From Hexactinellida sp. DTS-2022 (lineage: Eukaryota > Porifera > Hexactinellida): 64,000 bases of DNA. Below are positions 43,699-55,306 of the stretch, piece by piece; position 1 is the stretch's first letter, and every line of letters starts with the position of its first letter. A program made the translations under genes and the position numbers. Location of the stretch: NCBI GenBank assembly GCA_028753945.1, contig JAPNXP010000003.1, positions 4,092,001 to 4,156,000 of the forward strand, read 5' to 3'. Below the pieces are notes generated by a model. It did no database searches. It was not told the DNA's origin and saw nothing but the letters and a program-made list of their open reading frames with translations.

Positions 43699-44441
43699 CG
43701 TACATGTAAATTTTATCAAGCTCAATATTAATTATTTCATGTTATGAGCTATAATTAGTTTAAATAGGTGTTTAAATCATTTGATAAAAAATCGTAACCC
43801 CAGGTGCAAATTAGACGGTCACTCCGCAACTACATGCCAAGTTTCAGCCCTCAATGTAAACATGTGTGGCCAGGGCACCTGCTACGGAGAAATAAAAATA
43901 ATAAAAATCCAAAATTGCAGCCTGTGCCGACGCATGTTCCTTTGGTGGCACTATATTTTTGTGGTTGTTTATTGATAGTGCCTCCAAAAGAACATGCTGT
44001 CGGCACAGGCTGCAATTTTGGATTTTTTTTCGCCATGTCATCATCACTATGAAGGTGTTAAATTATTTCAGAAATGTGTTTCAAAAGGCAACGACCCTTA
44101 GTGAGTTGGAAGTCTCCATTTAGCTCACTTTATTTGAGAGATATTCAAGTTTCAGTAGAATATAATCTGTGATGACTCAGCATTTTTTAAGAAGGTTTTG
44201 GGTGTTCACCCAACTCCAACCAAAACATGCGAATTATTTAATTCACAAAATTGTAAAAATACATTTTTTTGACGATGTCATCATCACCTTAAGGTGTCAA
44301 GATCCACTTGCATAGGTGGTACGTGCCATAAGGACCAATTGATAAATTGAAAGTTTGTTTCTATCTTATATCATTTATGAGATTAGTGAAATTTAGATAA
44401 TTAGTATAAATATTTAATTAATCTATTAATAATTTAACACT
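43699..44441 (+). repeat. R1 repeat, right part, with hairpin copy 4 (43905-44025)
   Basis: Begins TAAATTTTATCAAGCTCAAT; GTGCAAATTAGACGGTCACT follows, matching 58120-58256. The hairpin has AAATCCAAAATTGCAGCCTG and GGCTGCAATTTTGGATTT. GATGTCATCATCACC then leads to the next unit. Confidence 0.75.
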
Positions 44442-44954
44442 GTTGCAGTCCAAATGCGTTTCAACGCCAAACGCGTTTGGCGCATTTTAATTCAGCCAAA
44501 CGCGTTTGGCGTGTTTATATACGCCATTCGCGTTTCTAACATTATTTCTTTTTATTTGTTGTTATTTAATTAATGCTAGTTAGATTATTCACAAACAGAG
44601 TATGTATCTAATTAATATTCAAATATCTGTTCTACAATATTTACTGTTAATTTTAATCTCTGTACTAAAATAATACCATTGCGACTTATACTAAATATTT
44701 AAAACCATTGTGAATTCAAAACAATTCACGTTCAAAACTAAGTAATTGAACAATATGTACCTCGCCTTAGAGGGAAATATAATTCCGAATAATTCAAAAT
44801 TATCTGTATTGTTGAACAAAATTTGAACTAAATAACACCAAATATAAAGAAATAATGTTAGAACGCGAATGGCGTATATAAACACGCCAAACGCGTTTGG
44901 CTGAATTAAAATGCGCCAAACGCGTTTGGCGTTGAAACGCATTTGGACTGCAAC
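44442..44954. mobile_element. Element with 105-bp near-perfect termini and CGCCAAACGCGTTTGGCG palindromes
   Basis: GTTGCAGTCCAAATGCGTTT and its exact reverse complement AAACGCATTTGGACTGCAAC open long arms that agree for about 105 bp with one single-base indel. Each arm holds two CCAAACGCGTTTGG palindromes (four in all). The middle 300 bp is AT-rich. It sits inside R1 DNA; no TSD was resolved. Confidence 0.8.
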
Positions 44955-46617
44955 ATATCCATAGTGCAAGAATATTCTAAGCAGAAATAAATATAATGAC
45001 ATAATCTGTTGTTGTTATGGAATGTAGAATCTTAGTTTTCAATTGGAAAATAGAAGCCTACTCGATCTCACAAGTTGAATCAATATAATAATAACGAGTT
45101 GAAACAATAGAATTAGATTTAACACTTTCAATTGAACTGAAGTGTTAGTAAACAAAGAAATTTCAACCCTCATTTATGGCATGAATTACCAATTTTAAAA
45201 TTTGAATTTTTTCCCATCAGACGCAGAATTTTATCGTGAATCCAATAGTGAAAAAATTGTGGCTTTAATATAACATTTTTTGAGTTAAGAACCAGACAAA
45301 TTTTGAAAGGTGTTAAAAATTTGTAAAAAATTTGTTAATAAAAAATCATAACCCCAGGTGCACATCTGTAACCCATGAGACACCCATCCTAAAAATTTGG
45401 GCTTCTAGTTAACTAAACTCTATTGTGTGTAGAGGATACGAACTAATGATAATAATTATAATAATAATAATCCAAAATTGCAGCCTGTGCCGACGCATGT
45501 TCCTTTGGTGGCACTATATTTTTATTGTGGCTTATTGATAGTGCCTCCAAAGGAACATGCTATCGGCAATGGCTGCAATTTTGGATTTTTTTTAGCATTG
45601 TCATCATCACTATGAACGTGTTAAATTATTTCAAAAAGGTGTTACAGAAGGCATCTACCCTTAGAGTGGTGGAAGTTTCCATTTAGTTCACTTCATTTTA
45701 GAGATATTCAAGTATGAGTAGAATCTAATAGCTGATGACTCAGCATTTTTTATGTGAGTGTTGGGTCATCACCCAACTTCAACTAACCCATTTTAAATAT
45801 CGAATTAACAAAATTGTAAAAACACATTTTTTTTACGATGTCATCATCACCTCAAGGTGTCAAGACCCATTTGTAGAGGTGTTACGTGGCATAAGGATCA
45901 ATTGATAAATTGGAAGTTTGTTTCTATCTTGTATCATCTCTGAGATTTATGATATTTAATTAATTAGTGTGAATAATTATTAATATTATTTATAATATAA
46001 CACCAATTTCAATGTCAACTTACAATTATTAAGTAAATTATTTTGTCATAGATAATTAATTAATTAATTTGTCTATAAAATTTCAATTCCGCACACTCGA
46101 TAAACCCTAATAAACAAATTGGGAGCATCTATATAAGTCATATACTGACTGAATTAATTATAATTAATTACGTCAGTATATTAACAGTGCAATAATATTC
46201 TCGCAGAAGTAAATATAATCACATAATCTGTCGTTGTTATGGAATGTAGAATCTTAGTTTTCAATTGGAAAATAGAAGCCTACTCGATCTCACAAGTTGA
46301 ATCAATATAATAATAACGAGTTGAAACAATAGAATTAGATTTAACACTTTCAATTGAACTGAAGTGTTAGTAAACAAAGGGATTTTGCAACTCAATTGTG
46401 GCACAAACGAAGCGCAATTTGAAAATTCGTGCACTGTGAAAAGGTGTAGAATTTAATTATCTATCGAATGCATATAAATTGAATATTCTCGCACTATTTA
46501 TTGTGCTTTTTCTATGATTAAACAGGTGTAAAAATGTGTCCCAAAAATTATAATCAAAAATCGTGACCCCAGGGCACATCTGTAACCCATGAGACACATA
46601 TCCTGAAAATTTGGGAT
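44955..46617 (+). repeat. R1 repeat, 1.4 tandem units with hairpin copy 5 (45470-45586)
   Basis: GTGCAAGAATATTCTAAGCA at 44960 and GTGCAATAATATTCTCGCAG at 46186 mark unit starts about 1.2 kb apart. The hairpin is TCCAAAATTGCAGCCTGTGC to GCTGCAATTTTGGA. The block ends at AAAATTTGGG where a MULE begins. Confidence 0.75.
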
Positions 46618-47524
46618 TTTATAGAGTTCTGCACTTGTCAGAATGCATTTTCTAGAGTTCTGCACTTGTCAGAATGGGGTTTCTAGAGTTCTGCACTTGT
46701 CAGAATGGATTTCAGAATCCTTCTACTGACTGTTTACTATTGTCAGAAACGTCTCATTTCATTTTTGAAACTATGAATAAATGGTTTTGTGGTTGTTTTT
46801 CTTCCGTCGCTTATTGGTAAACACTCTGACCTAATATGTGTGCATATCACATTGACTCTATAAATGGTACCGTTCTTACCAAATTAGTTAATTCAAGAAC
46901 TAATGGATTATACTTTAGAAGAGTACAAACGTTTTAAGGGAAAGGTCTTCACAACTGTAGACGGTCATAAATACGTCAGGTCCAAAGTTAACGAAGAATA
47001 TATCTACCTTAAGTGCGTTTTATTTAGGGGAAGTTGTAAAGGAACTGGAAGACTTAATAGACAAACCAATGCAATAACTCCTTTACACAATCATAATCAT
47101 CCACTAGCAGACTACAAAGCAGATATTTACCGCCTGAAAACAAAGTGCAAAACACTTGCAAAGCAGTCTCAAAATAATCTCAGGAAAGTTTTCGATGATG
47201 CAACAAGAACCGACCCCAGTGCACGCGAAATTTCGTTTACTGAATGCGAATCAGCGATGTATCGCTCGAGAAGAACGTTACAGCCTAAAATCCCACTGAC
47301 TGCTTCAGAATTTTGCGGAATGTTGCCAACCACAACTTTGGGAGAATTCCACCAATGTTCAGTAACATCTGGTACTGATACTGGTGTCGTATTCTATTCC
47401 AAAGAGATGAGTACTTTGTTAGCTGAGGTGACTAACATACAATTTGATGGCACATTTTACACAGTGTCCACTCAATTCGGACAGTTATGGACCATATTTA
47501 CAGCTTTAGGAAGACACACGTTAC

Positions 47525-47998
47525 CAGGGCCGTAGCCACCAAAATCAAAGTGGTCAGGTTAATTTGACCAACCTGACAGAGTGGTTAGGTTAATCTGCAG
47601 TGATGTTTTGGGGGGGGGCTCGGGGGGGCGCGCCCCTCCACTTATTTCGCTAGGGGGGGCGCTTGTATCCCAGGGGGGGCGCTCCTTCCTATCAGTTATC
47701 TATAGAATTCATTATTGGGGCCGTTTTCACCATGTTTTCTAAGAAAATGCTAAATTTGAAAAGGGAGCGCCCCCCCACTTCTTTTTTTGGCAAAACACCA
47801 CTGTTAATCTGACCAACCTTACCGAGTTGTAAGGTTAATCTGACCAACCTTACCAAGTTGTAAGGTTAATCTGGCCAACAGGACAGAGTGGTCAGGTTAA
47901 TCTGACCAACCTGACCGAGTGGTGCCATATTGGGAAATTAATCAACCAAAAGTGGTCAGGTTGAAACCTGACCAACCTGACCAGTGGCTACGGCCCTG
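47525..47998. mobile_element. hAT5-like element inside the MULE gene, 5-bp TSD (GTTAC)
   Basis: CAGGGCCGTAGCCACCAAAA and CCAGTGGCTACGGCCCTG are inverted. GTTAC flanks both sides (47520-47524, 47999-48003), and excision restores the transposase frame. The interior repeats GGTCAGGTTAATCTGACCAA; it carries a further nested MITE. Confidence 0.8.
47598..47803. mobile_element. Deletion derivative of the 40468 hAT, nested, perfect TSD
   Basis: CAGTGATGTTTTGGGGGG and GGCAAAACACCACTG are the same ends as the 778-residue hAT. The TSD TTAATCTG is exact at 47590-47597 and 47804-47811. Only 206 bp of the element remain. Confidence 0.9.
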
Positions 47999-49550
47999 GT
48001 TACCGGCAATACATTGCCTCATGACTGCGAAGAGTCAAGATCTATATAAAGCGATATTAGAAAGTATCTGTGCAAAAATCCCTTAGTTTAAGCCTGTAGC
48101 TTCAATGTCGGATTGGGAGCTTGCAGCTAGAAATGCAATAAAGGAAGTGTATCCTCTTATAACCATCTATGGTTGTTGGTTTCACTACACGCAATGTATT
48201 TGGAGGAAAACACAGAAGCTCGGACTCAGCAATGCATTCAAGAATAACCTTCAAATTCAGACTTTCGTGAGACAACTGATGGCCATCCCTTTTCTTCCAG
48301 CTTCTCTAATTGTCCCCACTCAATAGTTTTCTTGAAATACCTAGAGTAAGCGATACAGAAAAGATTCAGCTAGAAAAGTTGCAAAAGTATATCACAAAGC
48401 ATTGGATTAGACAAATAACTCCCGATGAACTCTCCATTAATGAGATTAATATCACTACGAACAATGCAGCAGAGAGTTACCATTCCAAACTAAAATCTAT
48501 TATAAGGACTAGTCATCCCAGAATGTGGACATTCATGGCGACTCTCAACGCTATTATACGGGATACGGACAACGATATCGGTCGATTGCGCCTAGGTAGA
48601 GAGATAAGTAGGCTAAGAAAGAAAGTCGACATCAAAAATGAACTACAACGGAATACGTGTAAGGAAAAGTTGCGTGATGGAGTCATGGAGCTTAAGTTGC
48701 GTGATGGAGTCATGGGAATTTATTCAAGCCATCAGCCATACGATTGGTCACATCGATGCTGACATTAGTGACGATACTTCCAGTGATTCTGAAGAGAGTG
48801 AGGAAATTGTCCTGCCAGGGAACACTTGTGTCGTCTGCCTTACCGTACGTACAGGTACCTCGATTTTTATGCCATGTAGGCATGCCAACTGTTGCACAGA
48901 ATGTAGTGAAATAATTTCTGAGTTAGGACAGCCGTACCCTGTGTGCTGTTCGGAAATAGAAAATATATTTCAGATTTTTACTAGTTAACTTTCATTTTTA
49001 TTTATTATAATTCCAGTTCATTCCTTCTTCCTAATCACTAATAAAGTTCAACAATAATATTAAAGCATTTTAAGCGAATTATATTGACTAGGGAATTTCA
49101 TTTACTATGGGGCATAGATGGGACGCACGTGAAAACAGACCCCCGCGGCTTTTTGCAGTATCTCTTCTGACAAGTGCAGAACTCTAGAAAACCCATCCTG
49201 ACAAGTGCAGAACTCTAGAAAACCCATCCTGACAAGTGCAGAACTCTAGAAAACCCATCCTGACAAGTGCAGAACTCTAGAAAATCCATTCTGACAAGTG
49301 CAGAACTCTAGAAAACCCATTCTGACAAGTGCAGAACTCTAGAAAATCCATTCTGACAAGTGCAGAACTCTAGAAAACCCATTCTGACAAGTGCAGAACT
49401 CTAGAAAATCCATTCTGACTAGTGCAGAACTCTAGAAAATCCATCCTGACAAGTGCAGAACTCTAGAAAATCCATTCTGACAAGTGCAGAACTAAATATT
49501 CTGACAAAATCAGAACAATAAATTCTGACATGTGCGTGTCCCCCCTCTAG

Positions 49551-50819
49551 AGGACAAGGATGACGAACTTCTCTATCAAGCAGTTAAACTAAGTCTAGAG
49601 TCAGATGTCGAAGAGAATGAAAAGTTCAAGATCCACAGTTTCCATGATTTACTAGCGAAAGTTACCCTTACTCTCAATTGCTAGTATATGGTCTACGTGG
49701 TATCCCGACGAATATACATTAATTTTTATGCGTCCTCGTATAGATAGTTGTAAGATTGAAGTTAATACGTAATTATCGGTAAATTTTGACTTCTCCGTCA
49801 AAGTTTTTCATAATGGTGTAAATCTTCCAATTTCTACCGTACGCTATGTGATGTTCGACAAATTGATTCGCTTCTAATTGAAATTTCTATTCCGCCATCT
49901 GCACCCAAAATCTCTGAGAATATTTCCACTAATTTTGATAACACATCTCATATCGCATCTGCGGAAAGTCATATCCAACAAGTTATTGATAACATGTACG
50001 ACGGTAAATCTGATGATGACTTGGTTCCTTGTCCTGAAGTTTCAAGGCTCCAGTTTGTTCTTTGTCAGCTTCGAAATAGTCTTGTTCCAAAAAAGAGGCG
50101 GAGGTATAACGTATTGACGCAGATCTGCTCTTAAAACACATCTCATTTCTCCTGCTTCTTATCACTATCTACAGAGCATGTCTTGCATTTCTCTTCCTCA
50201 TTCCAATACCTTACAAAAATTGTATTCATCCTTTGGACTTGAAAATGAATTATTTATGTTTCTTAAGGAATCCACACATTTCTTTTCTCAGGAACAGAGG
50301 CATGTCATTATTCAAATGGATGAAATTCACGTGAAATCTGATATTTCTTATAAAGGAGGGAGATTGTTTGCTTCAAACCTCGATCCAGATAATCTTACCA
50401 AGACAGTTTTCGCTATCATAGTGTCGAGTCTGTATAAGAAATGGTCTTGTATTGTTCGTCTACTCCCATGTGCTTCTGTAACAGCTGAAAAGTTATTCGA
50501 CACTATCAAATCTTGTATTCATGATGTTGAAGATTGTGGCTTGTTCGTTGAAATCATCTCCACTGCCAACTATCCCCTTAATGTGAAACTTTTAAAATTG
50601 CTTTCCCCTAATAGAGAGCTGGAGACTCGAGTACCACACCCTTGTGATATATGCAGAGGTCTTTTCCTACATTTGACTTCGTACATATTCTGAAAACTAT
50701 TCGCAATAATTGGTTGAATCAACAAACTGATAATAAGCTCTTTTCTTATCCTGATTTGAACTGTTTTTCTATTGACCGATGCGCTTATCCATTGAAAATC
50801 TGTCAGCTTCTTTCCGTGA
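49551..50819 (+). pseudogene. P-element (THAP9-type) transposase, 5' part
   Basis: EDKDDELLYQAVKLSLESD looks like a ubiquitin-interacting motif. FKIHSFHDLLAKV and IDSLLIEISIPPS follow after stops, then FVLCQLRNSLVPKKRRR. From 50178 comes LPHSNTLQKLYSSFGLENEL and IIQMDEIHVKSDISYKGG (first catalytic Asp), KTVFAIIVSSLYKKWSC and GLFVEIISTANYPLNVKLLK, where family members usually have T-D-N (second Asp replaced here by Ala). DFVHILKTIRNNWLNQQ and CAYPLKICQLLSVRE then run into a MULE insertion at 50820. It continues at 55307. THAP finger is not seen. Confidence 0.65.
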
Positions 50820-51125
50820 GGGTCTGACTGAAAGGTGGAAAATGGTGGAAAACATCCGAGAGTGGTGGAAAATGGTGGAAAACTACTTGACTGAATGGTG
50901 GAAACTAGTAGAAAATGGTGGAAAATCTGAATTTTCGTCGAAATGACTGAATGGTGGAAAGTGGTGGAATTTCTAAAAATCGACTGAAAGGTGGAAAATG
51001 ACTGAATGGTGGAAAATGGTGGAAAATGACTGAATGGTGGAAAATGGTGGAAAACGACTGAATGGTGGAAATGACTGAATGGTGGAAAATGGTGGAAAAC
51101 GACTGAATGGTGGAATCATCTATAT

Positions 51126-51329
51126 CAGGGACCGGCAACCTTTTGAATGATGTGTGCCAGTTTACCTATAATGTCAACATATTTATGACCTTGCGTGCCA
51201 AACATAATTTATTTTTAGAGAAAACATAATATGGTCACCACGGAAAATGTTTGGTGAATCACTTGGCGTGCCATGGAAAACACTTCGCGTGCCATAAGTG
51301 GCACGCGTGCCTAGGGTTGCCGACCCCTG
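51126..51329. mobile_element. hAT MITE inside the MULE arm, perfect TSD
   Basis: CAGGGACCGGCAACCTTTTG and GGGTTGCCGACCCCTG are inverted, with ATCTATAT exact at 51118-51125 and 51330-51337. Confidence 0.9.
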
Positions 51330-51760
51330 ATCTATATAATAGTTTTTATTAGTGCTTCTAACTCTGCTCAACATCAGAGACTTATATTAAGCACTTATTT
51401 TAAATACTATGCATACTACGCAGGTGCAAATCTCCATCCCAAAATGTACCTATATACCTGCAGTGGTCCTTGCACCAATTAAATTATATCGGCCTACTAT
51501 ATTTGCAGATTTGGTGGATAGACGGATTTACGGACGTCGCACATCATCCATACCAATAACAATAAGGCATCCCTATACGAGCGGCAATCAAAATACTAAG
51601 ATATATAGAATGATGGCAATATAATATAGAGTAAATAATAGAATAAATATAATATAAAATTTGACGACAATACTAAGGATGTTACTAAACTGAGTAAATA
51701 AGAATGAAAGAGATCTTCTAAATTAATCCGATTTCTTTTTTTTTTGCAGCTGAGCCATCT

Positions 51761-54700
51761 ATTTTTTGCGTTTTTGCTTTGACTGAGGTTTTTTCCCCGC
51801 CCAAGGATTTTTCTTCATAATTAATAGGCCGTCGGATGAACAAACTTTTGTATCGTCTTGCTGAACCTTGAATTTGAGGAATTTGATCAAATATGACCTC
51901 CTTTCTGAAGTAGTTTTTGTTAAATAAGTAGTACGTATAATTAATTCGAAAATTATCAAACTGTGAATTTAGACAGTAGTTACCCCTTTTATATAAAGAT
52001 TTCTCTAGATCTTCGTACTGTGTTTTGACATGAGTTATCAGTGTTTTACGAGAATATGAACTGGCTCCGCTATATAATTTATTAAATGTTTAATAACATG
52101 GTTAAGAGATTCACAATTGTTATTTGTTAAGTGTGGTGATACTCCAGTAGTTAAGCTGACATTGAGGTTCTGTTGTAGCTCAGGAACGACTATCGTTGAA
52201 TAATATTCAGCAAAATTAGGACAGTTATCTGCAATGTAGTCAGAAATATCATTGAATCGTTGATGGAAAATCTCAAGTGTTCAGCCCCAGACAGACCTTT
52301 AGGTCCAAATAATTTCTCATTTAATAAATATTTTCTGTCTTCCTCACATAATTTGGTTATTTTACTAATTTGATTTTGAAAGTTTTGACGAAAATGTCTG
52401 CTACATAGGAAATGGTTAGCAGTATGAAAATTAAACTCGATTGCTTTTACCAATGCTCGCTCATTATCACTAGATATAATCAATTTATTGGTATTTATAT
52501 CCCTCAGTTTTGAAGCCAGGCATGAGAAAAATGGGTGGAAATCTGAAAATGTTGATTTCGTATGTAAATACATTGGCCCCATAAATATTGGTACTTCTCC
52601 TGTTTCACTACTTTTACGGGAAAATTCTTATAAGCACTCCCAGTTAAGAAAATATTACCTAGGTTATACGTTTTATCAAATCCTAAAGGAGTCATCCCGG
52701 AACAACAGAATCTCTCGATATCTAATAACTGATAGTCGTTGAACACTATTACACCATTATTTGGTTCCAAATTAACTCCTTTTATCATTGGTTCGAGAAT
52801 CGCTAGTTGATTAATATATTGGAATTGGTCGGCTAAATTTGATACATGTGTAGGTTCTGATTCCTTTCGTGCTAGATAATATTTCTTGTTCCGAATCTGT
52901 TTCAGGTTGTTAATGGAATTATCATTATTGCTGGAAGAAAATGTGTTGTAGACCGTTCTTGGAGTGTTATTTTTACTCAATTCACCGATGTTATCCATAA
53001 TAGAAGAGGGGGTTCGTAAATATATCGAATCGGTCATTGTTGTGAGTCCATGTGATCTATGTCCAGGAAACTCACCTTTATATTCTACAACAGCATATTG
53101 TATATTAGAGATCAAACCTGGTGGTGCAGCTAGAATTCGTGTTATTCTCCTTTCATAACCATTGTTAGCTTTCAGCTTAAGATAGTATCGTTTAATTATC
53201 AATATTTCGTTTGGATCAGGTTGAGGATTTAATTGTTGACCTTTATAAGTATAGTATAGTACTTCAGCCTTATTGAACTTTATTAACGAACATATTCTCC
53301 TTTCACACGGTAATAGGAAGTTGGTGTGCCTTTACCATTACGATTCCATGCACCACAGTCATCGTAATATTCAGAAGCTTTCCCATAAGTTCCTCTCTCA
53401 ATATTTTTCTTTTCATCCAGTATAAAATAAACGTTATTCTTTAAACCATTAGGAATAGATTCGTGTACTTCTTTTGGAGATTTCAATATTCCAAGAATTT
53501 CGGTGATATCTAAATACTTTGATTTGAAAAGAGGAGTTCCAAAACAAGATGTAGATGCTAGACATTTTCCTTTTGTTATTAGAGATTCTTTAGTATCTGA
53601 TAGCATAGGCGTAGCACGCGGTCCGGCTGGTCCGGCCATGGCCGGACCATTTTTCATTTATTCTACTATATTATATCGGACGGTCCGGTTTTGGCCGGAC
53701 CACTTTAACTGTTTGGCCGGAGATTTTTCAGAGCCGTGCGACGCCCGTGGATAGGACCCCATCATGATAATCGTATTTTGGAAGAATACATTCTTCATAA
53801 TCAGAATCGATTATCACCTCAGAAACAATTCGCGGGATAGAAACAGTGAGCGATTTGTCTCTATGCTGTTAACCGCACACTGAGTTTCTTCCTCTTCAGG
53901 GATAGTTATTGAAGGATCCTTGGTGCGCTTAAAAGTGGTACAAAATGATTGGGAGTATATGATTCTTTTTTATTAAAGCAAAGTTTAGACCACATAATGC
54001 GAGCACCAGGGGCTTTAGGTCCAACATCCCGGCCATAGACTATTCTATTAAAACACTGAATGCCTCTAAAGTGATGTGAGCTTGGGGGATAATAAGATTC
54101 AATAGGTTGTTTCAAAACTGTACTCAGTGCATAAATATGGATAAGACCAGTAAATCCTCCAGGTGTAGAAACTTGTTCGAGGATATTATGGTAAGTGCTA
54201 GTACACTCAGCATTGAAGTATTTGATATAATCATGAAAATCCAGGGTTTGGGGATCGTATAGTTTACGATGTTTCAGTATTTCTAAGGTTGAAAATAATC
54301 TTAGTCGAAAATGTTCTTCAGATGCCCATAAATTGCTTTCGATACAGCTCGAAACAGACAGTTTCCGTCACCAAGAACAGAACAGGGCACAATACTATTC
54401 AGTATTACTGGGTGGAAACAATTAAGAACTGTAACTGCTATAAGATCTGGGTCAAAAGAAGTTTCAAAAGCTTTAATGGTAGGTGATTCAGGAATAAAGT
54501 CTTGGTATAATCCAAGAATAATTTCCAGATTTTGCGCAACAAGTAGTAATTTGTCAGGTAGAGTTTTCATTAAGTATGCCAAAAATTCAAAGAATAGGCC
54601 GTAAACTTCGTTAGCATTGGTATAAGATTTTAAGATACATAGCTTACAAAGAAAATAAAAGTTTGTTTCATCCCATATGTTCAAGTGTAATCTAGTTGAA

Positions 54701-54809
54701 AGTACGCATGTTTTATGGTAGCAACATTTGCAATTATTACAAATCAATAAATTCACTTCATTATCTCCTAAGCAAGATTGACAGGACACTTTGTTTTCTT
54801 TGGAGGCAT
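51761..54809 (-). pseudogene. MULE gene encoding PHD finger, OTU protease and transposase
   Basis: ATG at 54809 (MPPKKTKC) leads with one frameshift into a PHD: SCQSCLGDNEVNLLICNNC, CYHKTC, FLCKLC. The OTU domain follows: CSVLGDGNCLFRAVSKAIYG (catalytic Cys), EYFNAEC-like text, GGFTGLIHIYALSTVLKQPI and SYTPNHFVPLL (catalytic His). A linker (YYDDCGAWNRNGKGTPTSYY) is cut by a MITE at 53604-53749. The transposase part has GFDKTYNLGNIFLTG, GPMYLHTKSTFSDFHPFFSC, LIISSDNERALVKAIE, FLCSRHFRQNFQ and LTNNNCESLNHVIKHL, ending in a Lys-rich tail at about 51761. Only a few frameshifts separate it from an intact ~1000-residue frame. OTU proteases remove ubiquitin; their role in MULEs is not known to me. 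Confidence 0.7.
53604..53749. mobile_element. hAT5-like MITE with 5-bp TSD (GATAG)
   Basis: CATAGGCGTAGCACGCGG and CCGTGCGACGCCCGTG are ends; GATAG at 53599-53603 and 53750-53754. GGTCCGGCCATGGCCGGACC palindrome inside. Second copy at 56911. Confidence 0.85.
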
Positions 54810-55306
54810 AAATACTTTAACTTGACCTTAACTTACTGATTTCGAGGAAAGATAACAAGATAAATGAAATAAAATTATACAGAAAAACTAGAATACAGAG
54901 TAATTTAAATGAATATATACTATATATGTCTATGTAAGAAGCCTAATAAATGTTTGGTAAAACAGCAATGTGCATACCAACACCATTTATGTATTACTTT
55001 CTACTATTCAGTCGTTTCCCACCATTTTCCACCATTGAGTCGTTTTCCACCATTTTCCACCATTCAGTCATTTTCCACCATTTTCCACCATTCAGGCGTT
55101 TTCCACCATTTTCCACCTTTCAGTCGATTTTTAGAAATTCCACCACTTTCCACCATTCAGTCATTTCGACGAAAATTCAGAAATTCCACCATTTTCCACC
55201 ATTTTCCACTAGTTTCCACCATTCAGTCAAGTAGTTTTCCACCATTTTCCACCACTCTCGGATGTTTTCCACCATTTTCCACCATTCAGTCAGACCCTTT
55301 CCGTGA

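Larger units (their letters stand above)
46903..48988 (+). pseudogene. MULE transposase with FLYWCH-like finger and C-terminal RING
   Basis: MDYTLEEYKRFKGKVFTT opens a FLYWCH-like region (HKYVRSKVNEEYIYLKCVLF, LHNHNHPL). The MULE core has VTNIQFDGTFYTVSTQFGQL, and after the nested element at 47525-47998 the frame rejoins as PAIHCLMTAKSQDLYKAIL. An in-frame TAG occurs before FKPVASMSDWELAARNAIKE, then GCWFHYTQCIWRK. A frameshift near 48320 leads to NINITTNNAAESYHSKLKS (the N-x-x-E-x-x-H motif). After another frame change a RING-type CVVCLTVRTG, MPCRHANCCTECSE finger ends the protein. A 27-bp in-frame duplication (AAGTTGCGTGATGGAGTCAT) lies at 48666-48716. The insertion, stop and frameshifts inactivate it. 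Confidence 0.7.
46618..49545 (+). mobile_element. MULE with 31-bp subterminal tandem repeats
   Basis: The left end has three copies of TAGAGTTCTGCACTTGTCAG (46623-46715); the right end has about twelve inverted copies of CTGACAAGTGCAGAACTCTA (49167-49495), period 31 bp. Between them lies a FLYWCH-MULE-RING gene. The outer border on the right is near TGCGTGTCCCCCC. No clean 9-bp TSD was found. Confidence 0.75.
50820..55297 (-). mobile_element. Complete-length MULE with minisatellite termini and perfect 9-bp TSD
   Basis: GGGTCTGACTGAAAGGTGG and CCACCATTCAGTCAGACCC are inverted. TTTCCGTGA is duplicated exactly at 50811-50819 and 55298-55306, and removing the element rejoins the P-element coding sequence. 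The 300-bp arms (50823-51118, 54990-55297) are tandem GACTGAATGGTGGAAAATGG units. Confidence 0.9.

Noticed and set aside
49165..49500. CRISPR-like regular repeats (31-bp period)
   Set aside because: There are no unique spacers; the units are contiguous and mirrored at the other end of a MULE in a eukaryotic genome.
50820..51118. Long open frames in GGTGGAAAA and CCACCATTTTCC tracts, also 54909-55433
   Set aside because: They are translations of tandem repeats in the MULE termini and are open in several frames.
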